From positions 1-64,000 of the forward strand of contig NZ_WTFT01000012.1 in the NCBI RefSeq assembly GCF_009861505.1: a stretch of 64,000 nucleotides of DNA, written 5' to 3'. A program made the translations under genes and the position numbers. Below the pieces are notes generated by a model. The model was not told the DNA's origin and searched no databases. It saw only the letters and a list, made by a program, of their open reading frames with translations. Origin of the DNA: Pseudomonas izuensis (GTDB taxonomy: Bacteria > Pseudomonadota > Gammaproteobacteria > Pseudomonadales > Pseudomonadaceae). Numbering within the stretch: the stretch's first letter is position 1; the number at the start of each line of letters is the position of its first letter. Of the stretch, positions 16,411 through 24,318 are shown in pieces.

Positions 16411-17238
16411 TCAGCACTCCTTGAGGCCGCTGGATTTGTGCAGCATCCAGTCGACGACGAAATTGACGCTCACCGTGATCAGCGCCACGGCCAGGGCGGG
16501 CAGCAACGGGCTGATGTCGCCAAAGGTGATCAGTACGGCGTTGTCGCGCACCATGCTGCCCCAGTCGGCGGTGGGCGGTTGAATGCCCAGGCCGAGGAAC
16601 GACAGCGCACTGATGAACAGGAACACGAAGCAGAAGCGCAGGCCAAATTCGGCAATCAACGGCGCCGCCGCGTTCGGCAGCACTTCGCGGGTCACCAGCC
16701 ACCACAAGCCTTCACCGCGCAGGCGCGCCGCTTCGACGAAGTCCTGCACCACCACGTTCATCGCCACCGCCCGTGACAGGCGGAATACCCGGGTTGCATC
16801 CAGCAGCGCGATCACCAGCACCAGCGACGTCGCCGTGGTGCCGACCACGCTGAGAATCAGCAAGGCGAAGATCAGTTGTGGAATCGCCATCAGGATGTCC
16901 ACCACCCGAGACAGGCCCTGATCGATCGCGCCGCCCTTGATCGCCGCGATCAGACCGCTCAGGCCACCCAGCAGAAACGCCAGCATCGTGGTCAGGAACG
17001 CGATGCCCAACGTATTGCGCGCGCCGTAGACCAGACGGCTGAACATGTCGCGCCCCAGATTGTCGGTGCCCAACAGGAACTGCCCTCCCCACGGGGCGAA
17101 GCCCTCGCCCACCACCTGGGTCTCGCCGAACGGTGCCAATACCGGTGCGAACACGGCCACCAGGATGTACAGCGCGATCACCAGCAGCCCGAATTTGGCG
17201 CTCAGCGGCGCCCGCACTATTTGTTTCAAAAGGCTCAT
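16411..17238 (-). CDS. ABC importer permease, DppC/OppC type
   Basis: A 275-residue inner-membrane protein with about six helices. It carries the N-terminal FAPVLAPFG segment, the WGGQFLLGTDNLGRDMFSRLVYGARNTL motif typical of DppC-type permeases, and the cytoplasmic EAA loop (DFVEAARLRGEGLWWLVTREVLPNAAAPL). It forms the channel with the DppB-type permease encoded three bases upstream. Confidence 0.92.
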   Translation of the reverse strand: MSLLKQIVRAPLSAKFGLLVIALYILVAVFAPVLAPFGETQVVGEGFAPWGGQFLLGTDNLGRDMFSRLVYGARNTLGIAFLTTMLAFLLGGLSGLIAAIKGGAIDQGLSRVVDILMAIPQLIFALLILSVVGTTATSLVLVIALLDATRVFRLSRAVAMNVVVQDFVEAARLRGEGLWWLVTREVLPNAAAPLIAEFGLRFCFVFLFISALSFLGLGIQPPTADWGSMVRDNAVLITFGDISPLLPALAVALITVSVNFVVDWMLHKSSGLKEC

Positions 17239-17241
17239 GGC

Positions 17242-18201
17242 TTACCCCTTCGGATGCATCAGGCGTGGGTTGCTGGCGATGGACAGCACATCGGCACTGG
17301 TATTGAGCAGGATGTAGGTCGCTGCGAAGATCAGGCTGCAGGCCTGCACCACCGGGATGTCACGCTTGGCCACCGAGTCCACCAGCAACTGGCCGAGCCC
17401 CGGATAGACGAACACCACTTCGACCACCACCACACCGACCACCAGGTACGCCAGGTTCAATGCCACCACGTTGACGATGGGCGCCAAGGCATTGGGCAGG
17501 GCATGGCGGAAGATAATCCGCGACTGGCTGATGCCCTTGAGCCGGGCCATTTCGATGTACGGGCTGGCCAGCAGGTTGATCAGGGAGGCGCGGGTCATGC
17601 GCATCATCTGCGCGATCACCACCAGGCTCAGGGTTGCGACCGGCAGTACCGAGCGCTCAAGGACTTCGCCCAGGGAGGCATTCGGCGACAGGTTGGAAAT
17701 GCTCGGGAACCAGTTGAGCTTGACCGCGAACACCAGGATCAGGATGTAGGCGACGAAGAACTCAGGGAACGACACCGCGCTCAGGGCCGAGGTATTGAGC
17801 AAGCGGTCGAACCAGCTGTTGCGATACAACGCGGCGAGCATCCCCAGCAGCAAGGCCAGCGGCACTGACACCAGTGCGGCCAGCAGCGCCAGGCTGAAGG
17901 TGTTGCCCAGACGCGTACCCACCAGTTCGGCGATGGGCCGCTGGTTGGCCAGCGACACGCCGAGGTCACCTTGCAGCAGGTGCCAGATCCAGTGCCCGAA
18001 GCGGGTCAGCGGCGGCAGGTCCAGCCCCAGTTGCGCCCGGTACGCCGCCACGGTTTCCGGGGTGGCGGACTGGCCGAGCATGGCCTGGGCGATATCGCCC
18101 GGGAGCATGCCGACCGCGAGAAAAATGATCACTGACACCGCAAACAGCGATAACAGCCCCAATGCCAAACGCTGAAGTAGCAACTTTAAAATACTATTCA
18201 C
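17242..18201 (-). CDS. ABC importer permease, DppB/OppB type
   Basis: A 319-residue inner-membrane protein. It has an N-terminal helix and VGMLPGDIAQAMLGQSATPETVAAYRAQLGLD (typical DppB start region), then the EAA loop (YIEMARLKGISQSRIIFRHALPNALAPIVNV). I set the start at GTG 18201 because AAGGAA lies seven bases upstream and the product begins like other DppB proteins (VNSILKLLLQRLALGLL). An ATG at 18240 in the same frame has no such support. A REP pair separates it from the binding-protein gene, which may set different expression levels. Confidence 0.88.
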   Translation of the reverse strand: MNSILKLLLQRLALGLLSLFAVSVIIFLAVGMLPGDIAQAMLGQSATPETVAAYRAQLGLDLPPLTRFGHWIWHLLQGDLGVSLANQRPIAELVGTRLGNTFSLALLAALVSVPLALLLGMLAALYRNSWFDRLLNTSALSAVSFPEFFVAYILILVFAVKLNWFPSISNLSPNASLGEVLERSVLPVATLSLVVIAQMMRMTRASLINLLASPYIEMARLKGISQSRIIFRHALPNALAPIVNVVALNLAYLVVGVVVVEVVFVYPGLGQLLVDSVAKRDIPVVQACSLIFAATYILLNTSADVLSIASNPRLMHPKG

Positions 18202-18247
18202 CGCGCAATTCCTTAAATGGGCACACTCACGAAGACGCACACATAAC

Positions 18248-18341
18248 CTGTGGGAGCTGGCTTGCCAGCGATGGCGTCACAACAGCCAGCATTGATGTTG
18301 ACTGACACACCGCTATCGCTGGCAAGCCAGCTCCCACAGGG
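18248..18341. repeat. REP pair inside the ABC importer operon
   Basis: Arms CCTGTGGGAGCTGGCTTGCC and the inverted copy ending CAGCTCCCACAGG, the CTGGCTTGCCAGCG subfamily. It lies between the binding-protein stop and the first permease start, a place where REP hairpins often stabilise the upstream message. Confidence 0.9.
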
Positions 18342-18372
18342 ATCTTCATTGTCCTGAAAACCGCGACCGGCC

Positions 18373-19974
18373 TTACGCCTGCCACCACCGCTCAATCACC
18401 CGCAGGCCATCCAGCTCGCCATAGGGCGCAGTCTGCCCACCATGCGCGACGCGGTTGGAGCGCGCCGCCACGGAACTGGCGAACAACGGCACGATGGCCC
18501 CGCCGTCATCCCGGCACAGCGCCTGCATTTCGTTGTACATCTCGCGGCGCAGCGGGTCGTTCATTTCGCCGCGGGCGGCGTTGAGCAGTTGGTTAAAGCG
18601 TGGGTTGTCCCAGTGGGTTTCGTTCCACGCCGCGCCCTTGGCGTAACCGATGCTGAACATGCGGTCGGCGGTCAGGCTGCTGTACCAGAACGAGGTGGTG
18701 AAGGGCTGCTTCATCCAGACGTTGGAGAAGAAACCGTCGGCCGGTTCCCGCACCACGTCTATGTCGATCCCGGCCGCACGTGCCTGTTCCTTGAACAGCA
18801 CCGAGGCGTCGACGGCGCCGGTGTACGCCGCGTCGGAGGCTTGCAGGCGCACCTTCAGCGAATCCAGCCCGGCCTTTTTCAGGTAGAAACGCGACTTGTC
18901 CGGGTCGTAGCTGCGTTGCTCCAAAGCGGTGTTGATGAAGCGGCTGCCGGGCTGGATCGGATGATCGTTGCCCACCAGGCCATAGCCGTACAGCACCGAA
19001 GCCAACAGGGTTTCACGGTTGATCGCGTGCTTCATCGCCATGCGCACGTCGTTGTTCTGGAACACCTGGCTGTCGGTGAGCATCGGGAAGGTGTAGTGCT
19101 GGGCACCCTTGGTTTCTTCGATCACCAGGTTCGGGTTGCGCTTGAGCAACGCCACGGTTTTCAGATCGACCTTGTTGATCACGTCCACTTGCCCGGTGAC
19201 CAGCGCATTGACCCGCGCCGCGCCGTCGGCGATGGCAATCAGTTCGGCACCGGCGAAGTGCGCGCGCCCGGCTTTCCAGTAATCGGGGCTACGTTCCAGG
19301 GTCATGCGCACGCCCGGCTCGAAATCCTTGAGGCGATAGCCGCCGGTGCCGACACCGGCCTGCCAGTCTGCCACCCCGTCCTTGCTCGGCATGATCACCA
19401 GGTGATAGTCGGCGACCACATACGAGAAATCAGCGTTGCCCGAATGCAGTTCGAACACCACGCTGTCGCTGCCATTGGCGCTGACCTTGGCCACGTCGCC
19501 CAATACGGTCTTGGCCGCCGAGGTGGATTTTTCCCCGAGGTGATGCTGGATCGAGGTGACCACGTCATCGGCGGTCAGGGTCTTGCCGTTGTGGAAGGTC
19601 ACGCCCTGGCGCAGCTTGAAGGTCCAGACACGGGCGTCCGGGGTCGAGGTCCAGCTTTCCGCCAGCTCGGGAATAGCCGTGCCGTCCACGGCAATTTCGG
19701 TCAGGGTGTTATAGACCGCCGAGAAACCGACGAAGGTAAAGGTGTCGCTCCAGGAGCCCGGATCTTTCGAGTCGGTGGTGCTGCCACCGGCCAGGCCCAG
19801 GCGCAACACGCCACCGGGTTTTGGCGTGGCTTCTGCAGCGAAGGCACCCAACGGCAGGCCCATGGAGAACGCCCCGGCCATCGCCGCTGCTGCCGCGCTG
19901 TACTTTAAAAAGTCGCGACGCGGGAAACTGAATTCATGGTTCGCTTGAGTAATCTTGTTTTTGTTATCGCTCAT
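18373..19974 (-). CDS. Periplasmic binding protein, SBP family 5, Tat-exported
   Basis: Extracellular solute-binding protein of the peptide/nickel/opine class (SBP_bac_5), 533 residues. The Tat signal has RRDFLK at about 19-24 and a hydrophobic core ending AFAAE. Typical family segments follow (WTFKLRQGVTFHNGKTLTADDVV at about 115-137). It is encoded with two permeases and a double ATPase downstream of the aruI-aruH-aldehyde dehydrogenase genes, 97 bases after the latter. The linkage suggests uptake of arginine-containing dipeptides, opines or another guanidino compound, but the ligand cannot be read from sequence. Confidence 0.9.
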   Translation of the reverse strand: MSDNKNKITQANHEFSFPRRDFLKYSAAAAAMAGAFSMGLPLGAFAAEATPKPGGVLRLGLAGGSTTDSKDPGSWSDTFTFVGFSAVYNTLTEIAVDGTAIPELAESWTSTPDARVWTFKLRQGVTFHNGKTLTADDVVTSIQHHLGEKSTSAAKTVLGDVAKVSANGSDSVVFELHSGNADFSYVVADYHLVIMPSKDGVADWQAGVGTGGYRLKDFEPGVRMTLERSPDYWKAGRAHFAGAELIAIADGAARVNALVTGQVDVINKVDLKTVALLKRNPNLVIEETKGAQHYTFPMLTDSQVFQNNDVRMAMKHAINRETLLASVLYGYGLVGNDHPIQPGSRFINTALEQRSYDPDKSRFYLKKAGLDSLKVRLQASDAAYTGAVDASVLFKEQARAAGIDIDVVREPADGFFSNVWMKQPFTTSFWYSSLTADRMFSIGYAKGAAWNETHWDNPRFNQLLNAARGEMNDPLRREMYNEMQALCRDDGGAIVPLFASSVAARSNRVAHGGQTAPYGELDGLRVIERWWQA

Positions 19975-20071
19975 TGCATTGCCCCTGATAAAGACTAATG
20001 AAATACCCGTTCAAAGCCACGCAAGACACCGGGCCAGGGCCCGGTGCGCAAAACACTTGAATCGTTGACGG

Positions 20072-21487
20072 TCACACCTGAATCGCCTTCACTTCGACGA
20101 ATTCGTTGAGCCCCTCTTCCCCCCATTCACGTCCATTACCCGACTGCTTGTAGCCACCGAACGGCGCCTGATAATTGAACGCCGCGCCATTCAGGAAACA
20201 CTGGCCCGCCCGCAGTTGTCGCCCCAGTTCCAGCGCCCGCCCGGTACTGCCGGCCCAGACGCCGCTGGACAGGCCGAACGGCGAGTCGTTGGCAATCTGG
20301 ATCGCCTGTGCCTCATCGTCATAAGGGATCAGGCACAACACCGGGCCGAAGATTTCTTCCTGGGCGATGCGCATGCTGTTGTCGACATCGGCGAACAGCG
20401 TCGGGCTGACGTAGTAGCCCCTTTCGAATTCCGGCAACCCATCGCCGCCGCACAGCAAGCGTGCGCCTTCCTCCTGGCCGACCTTGATGTAATCGAGCAC
20501 GGTGCGGCGTTGCCCGGCCGAGCACATCGGGCCGAGGAAGCTTTGTGGATCGAGCGGATCGCCCATTTTCAGGCTCAGGGTTTCCTCCAGCGCAATTGCA
20601 ACCGCTTCGGCATAACGGCTGGCCGGCAGCAACATGCGGGTCAGCGCGGTGCAGGTCTGGCCGGAGTTGATCATCACGTCCTGCACGCCATAGCGCACCG
20701 CGGCGTCCAGATCGGCATCTTCGGCAATCAGCAGTGCCGACTTGCCGCCCAGTTCCAGGCACACCCGCTTCACCGAGGGTGCCGCTGCCTGGGAGACCCG
20801 CACGCCCGCGCCGGTGGAACCGGTGAACGACACCATGTCCACGTCCGGGTGCCTGGCCAGGGCTTCGCCGACCTTCGAGCCCGGCCCGCTGACCAGGTTG
20901 AACACGCCGGCCGGCAGGCCGATGTCTTCGATCATCTGCGCCAGCAAAAACGCGTGCAGCGGCGTTTCCTGGCTCGGCTTGACCACCACCGTGCAACCGG
21001 CGGCCAGTGCTGGCGCAAGCTTGCCGATCAATTGGTGCAGCGGGTAATTCCACGGGTTGATGAACGCGCAGACGCCCACCGCCTCGCGGATCACCAGCGA
21101 GTTGCCGACTTCGCGTACTTCGTCCATCAAACCGGCCAGTTCGATGTACTGCTCCAGGCCCATGATCGGCCCGTCTACCTGTACCGAACGACTCCACTGC
21201 ACCGGCATGCCCAGTTCAGTGGTGATCACCGCCGCCATTTCATCGGCGCGGGCTTTCAGTTGTTCGGTCAAGGCGCGGATATAACCGGCGCGCACGCTGG
21301 ATGGCGTACGCGACCATGGCCCAAAGGCCTTGCGCGCCGCCGCCACGGCGTTATCGACATCGCGCTCATCGCCCAGCGGCACGCGGCCGGCGACTTCTTC
21401 GGTGGCCGGGTTGATGACTTCGGCGACGCCTTGGCCAGACGTGGTTTGCCAGCGCCCGTCAATAAACAGTGTCTTGTGATCAAGCAT
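20072..21487 (-). CDS. Aldehyde dehydrogenase, probably 4-guanidinobutyraldehyde
   Basis: A 471-residue NAD(P)-dependent aldehyde dehydrogenase. It shows PWNYPL (catalytic Asn), the GSTGAG nucleotide loop, the general base Glu in CLELGGKSA and the nucleophile Cys in NSGQTCTALTRM. It overlaps the aruH stop region by eight bases, so it is translationally coupled to the transaminase. In the arginine transaminase pathway AruI produces 4-guanidinobutyraldehyde, which must be oxidised to 4-guanidinobutyrate. In P. aeruginosa that is done by KauB encoded elsewhere; here a dedicated enzyme appears to be built into the operon (inference). Confidence 0.85.
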   Translation of the reverse strand: MLDHKTLFIDGRWQTTSGQGVAEVINPATEEVAGRVPLGDERDVDNAVAAARKAFGPWSRTPSSVRAGYIRALTEQLKARADEMAAVITTELGMPVQWSRSVQVDGPIMGLEQYIELAGLMDEVREVGNSLVIREAVGVCAFINPWNYPLHQLIGKLAPALAAGCTVVVKPSQETPLHAFLLAQMIEDIGLPAGVFNLVSGPGSKVGEALARHPDVDMVSFTGSTGAGVRVSQAAAPSVKRVCLELGGKSALLIAEDADLDAAVRYGVQDVMINSGQTCTALTRMLLPASRYAEAVAIALEETLSLKMGDPLDPQSFLGPMCSAGQRRTVLDYIKVGQEEGARLLCGGDGLPEFERGYYVSPTLFADVDNSMRIAQEEIFGPVLCLIPYDDEAQAIQIANDSPFGLSSGVWAGSTGRALELGRQLRAGQCFLNGAAFNYQAPFGGYKQSGNGREWGEEGLNEFVEVKAIQV

Positions 21488-22670
21488 GAACCTGAGCCTC
21501 CATCAATTCCTGTGCACAACGGGCAATGCGCTGGCAGGCATCGCGCAAGGGCGCGGCACCTACCACCAGCCCGAGGCGGATATGTCCGGCAGCGCTCGGA
21601 CCAAAAGCTTCACCGGCCAGCACCGAAACGCCATGACGATCCAGCAGTCGATCAGCGAATGCCTGGGCGCTGAGCCCGGTTTCGCGGATATCGACCATCA
21701 CGAACATACCGCCATCGGGCTTCAAAGCACGCACGCCGGGGCAACCGGCCAGGTTTTCGCAAACCAGGTCGCGACGCTGGCGATAGGCTTCGCGCATGGC
21801 GTCCAGCTCCGGCAGCTGGCTTTCCAGCGCCACCACGGCAGCGTCCTGAATGAAGTCCGGTGAGCCGTAGAGCATGCACAACGCGAGGTTTTCCAGGTGC
21901 GCGGACAAGGATGGCGGCGCCACCACCCAGCCGACGCGCCAACCGGTCATGGCGTGGGATTTCGACAAGCTGTTGAGGGTCGCGGTGCGCTCGGCCATGC
22001 CCGGCAAACTTGCCGGGCTGACGTGTTCGCCGTCGAACAGCAGCTCGCTGTAGACCTCGTCGGATATCAGCCACAGGTCGTGGGCGATGCACAGTTCGGC
22101 CAGGGCTTGCCAGGTGCTGCGCGGCAGGCTTGCCCCCGACGGATTGTGCGGGCTGTTCAGCGCCAGGGCGCGGGTGCGCGGGGTGATACGAGCGGCGACG
22201 TCTTCGGGCTGCACGCGGAAACCGTTCTCCGAACGCACCGGCACGGGCACCACCACCGCACCGCAGGCACCGAATACGGCCTCGTAGGTGACGTACATCG
22301 GTTCGGCGACGATCACTTCATCGCCCGGATTGAGCACGCACTGGGCCACGCTGAACAGCGCGCATTGCGCCCCGGCCAGTACCGTGACCTCGTCGGCTGT
22401 CACCGGTTGGCCACTGCGTTGCCGGTGGCGTTTGGCGATGGCTTCGCGCAAGGCACGCTTGCCGCGCACCTCGGCGTAGTGGGTGTTGCCGGACAACAAG
22501 CTGTCGATGGCGCCCTGCACGATCGGTTGCGGCGTGTCGAAATCCGGGTCGCCCACCGACAACAGCAGAATGTCCTTGCCCTGCTCCATCATGGCCAGCG
22601 CACGGTAGTGAATATCCCAGGCGGCAGCGCCGTCACCGGCGATACGTTGGGTCAGATCGGAAAAGCGCAT
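21480..22670 (-). CDS. aruH: Arginine:pyruvate transaminase
   Basis: Fold-type I PLP aminotransferase of 396 residues, very close over its whole length to P. aeruginosa AruH as I recall it (opening RIAGDGAAAWDIHYRALA, the NSPHNPSGASLPR block, and closing region GVSVLAGEAFGPSAAGHIRLGLV). The PLP lysine is in SLSKSHAMTGWRVGW and the carboxylate-binding Arg in GHIRLGLV. It converts L-arginine and pyruvate to 2-ketoarginine and alanine. It lies directly downstream of aruI with a 30-base gap. Start ATG 22670. Confidence 0.95.
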   Translation of the reverse strand: MRFSDLTQRIAGDGAAAWDIHYRALAMMEQGKDILLLSVGDPDFDTPQPIVQGAIDSLLSGNTHYAEVRGKRALREAIAKRHRQRSGQPVTADEVTVLAGAQCALFSVAQCVLNPGDEVIVAEPMYVTYEAVFGACGAVVVPVPVRSENGFRVQPEDVAARITPRTRALALNSPHNPSGASLPRSTWQALAELCIAHDLWLISDEVYSELLFDGEHVSPASLPGMAERTATLNSLSKSHAMTGWRVGWVVAPPSLSAHLENLALCMLYGSPDFIQDAAVVALESQLPELDAMREAYRQRRDLVCENLAGCPGVRALKPDGGMFVMVDIRETGLSAQAFADRLLDRHGVSVLAGEAFGPSAAGHIRLGLVVGAAPLRDACQRIARCAQELMEAQVHA

Positions 22671-22700
22671 CGCACTATCCCCTCTTCAAAAAGTTGAATA

Positions 22701-24308
22701 TCACCGAACGCAGGCATGCTTGAGTTCGATCAGGGTGACGCCATTGCGATTGAAGCCATGGCGCAGGTCGGTTTGCAGTTCCGCGAGGTTCTGCGGCTGG
22801 CTCACGGTGCAACCGAAGGCGCGACCCAGGGCGGCGAAGTCCGGATTGCGCGGCAGCACGCCGATGGGCTCGATATCGAGGCCAATCATGTCGTCGCGAA
22901 TCTGCCCCAGGGCATCGTTGTTCCACAGCAACACCACCAGCGGACTGTCCAGCTCCTCGACCGCCGTCGCCAGTTCCTGCGCGGTGTAGAGGAAACCACC
23001 GTCACCCACCAGCACCAGCCCCGGACGTTGCGGCGCGCCGAACTTGGCGCCGATCCCGGCCGGCAAGCCGTACCCCAAAGTGCCGTAGCCGGTCGGGTGC
23101 AACCAGCTGCGGGTGGCCTGGCTGGCATAGGCGTAGTTGCCGGTGTAGGCCAGTTGGGTCATGTCGGTGCTGATGAAGGCGTTGGCCGGCAGCTCGGCGG
23201 CGATGCGTTGCAAAATCGCCTGATGGATCGATTGCAACGGACCATGACCGGCCTGAATGGCTTCACGCAGTGCCGCGACTTTGGCGATGGCCGCATCGGC
23301 GTTGCGTACATCTGCCGACAGGCGTTCCAGCAAAGCCGCGAGCGTCTGCTGCGCGTCACCTTGCAGTGCCACGGCGCATGGGTAGAAATCGTTGAACTTG
23401 CGCGGATCGATGTCCACGCGCAGCACTTCACCAGTAAGCGGCAGGCGTTCGCGCCAGAAATCGGTGTCGGCCATCTCCGTGCCAACTGCCAGCACCACAT
23501 CGGCCTCGGCGATGAGGTCCCAGCCCGGTTCCACGCACAGCGATGAACCGGCATTGAGCGGCGCGTCCGGTGGCAGCAGGCCTTTGCCGGCGACGCTGGT
23601 GAACAGCGGCGCGGCCAGACGGGTGCTCAGTTCCTGCAACTGCGCTGCGGCATTCAAGGCACCGCCACCGGCGATGATCATCGGCCGTTTCGCGCTGTGC
23701 AGTTTGGCCACGGCTTCGTCCAGCACGGTCGAAGCCGGGGTACCGCGACCCGGACGGCGCACCACTTCGTTGCTCCAGTCGCGGGCGACCGGTGCCGACA
23801 GCACGTCGAGCGGCACCGAGATGTGCACCGGGCGCGGACGCTCGCTGTCGAACACCGCGTAGGCACGGGCGATCAGTTCCGGCAGGTCTTCGGCGGTCAG
23901 GGCCACCGCCGAGAATGCGGTGATCGGCGCGGTCATCGCGCGCTGATCCTGGCACTCGTGCAGGATGCCCCAGCCCTTGCCGAGGCTGGCGGTGTGGTTG
24001 ACGCTGGAAATCACCAGCATCGGAATCGAGTCGGCGTAGGCCTGGCCGATGCCGGTGGCGGCGTTGGTCACGCCGGGGCCGGTGATAACGAAACACACGC
24101 CGGGCTTGCCGCTGACCCGCGCATAACCGTCGGCCATGAAGCTGGCGCCCTGCTCATGGCGGGTCAGCACATGGTGAATGCCGCTGCCGGGAAGGCCGCG
24201 ATACAGCTCCAGGGTGTGCACGCCGGGAATGCCGAACACGGTGTCTACGCCGTAGTTGGCCAGCAGGCGCACCAGCGCCTGGCCACCGGTCAAGGTTTTG
24301 CTTTGCAT
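22701..24308 (-). CDS. aruI: 2-ketoarginine (5-guanidino-2-oxopentanoate) decarboxylase
   Basis: Thiamine-diphosphate enzyme of 535 residues. The N-terminal Pyr domain contains the catalytic Glu region (HEQGASFMADGYAR), the central domain binds nucleotide in relatives, and the C-terminal PP domain has the TPP motif beginning GDGGFLYTAQE and ending in NN (WNNDALG). Together with AruH it defines the arginine transaminase pathway, releasing CO2 and 4-guanidinobutyraldehyde. I chose ATG 24308, which follows GAGGA by seven bases; an earlier ATG at 24326 overlaps the upstream gene. Confidence 0.95.
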   Translation of the reverse strand: MQSKTLTGGQALVRLLANYGVDTVFGIPGVHTLELYRGLPGSGIHHVLTRHEQGASFMADGYARVSGKPGVCFVITGPGVTNAATGIGQAYADSIPMLVISSVNHTASLGKGWGILHECQDQRAMTAPITAFSAVALTAEDLPELIARAYAVFDSERPRPVHISVPLDVLSAPVARDWSNEVVRRPGRGTPASTVLDEAVAKLHSAKRPMIIAGGGALNAAAQLQELSTRLAAPLFTSVAGKGLLPPDAPLNAGSSLCVEPGWDLIAEADVVLAVGTEMADTDFWRERLPLTGEVLRVDIDPRKFNDFYPCAVALQGDAQQTLAALLERLSADVRNADAAIAKVAALREAIQAGHGPLQSIHQAILQRIAAELPANAFISTDMTQLAYTGNYAYASQATRSWLHPTGYGTLGYGLPAGIGAKFGAPQRPGLVLVGDGGFLYTAQELATAVEELDSPLVVLLWNNDALGQIRDDMIGLDIEPIGVLPRNPDFAALGRAFGCTVSQPQNLAELQTDLRHGFNRNGVTLIELKHACVR

Positions 24309-24318
24309 GTTCAGGTCC

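Noticed and set aside
16409..16705. N-terminal extension of the double ATPase
   Set aside because: It runs inside the permease gene in another frame and is Arg-rich. The ATG at 16408 directly follows the permease stop.
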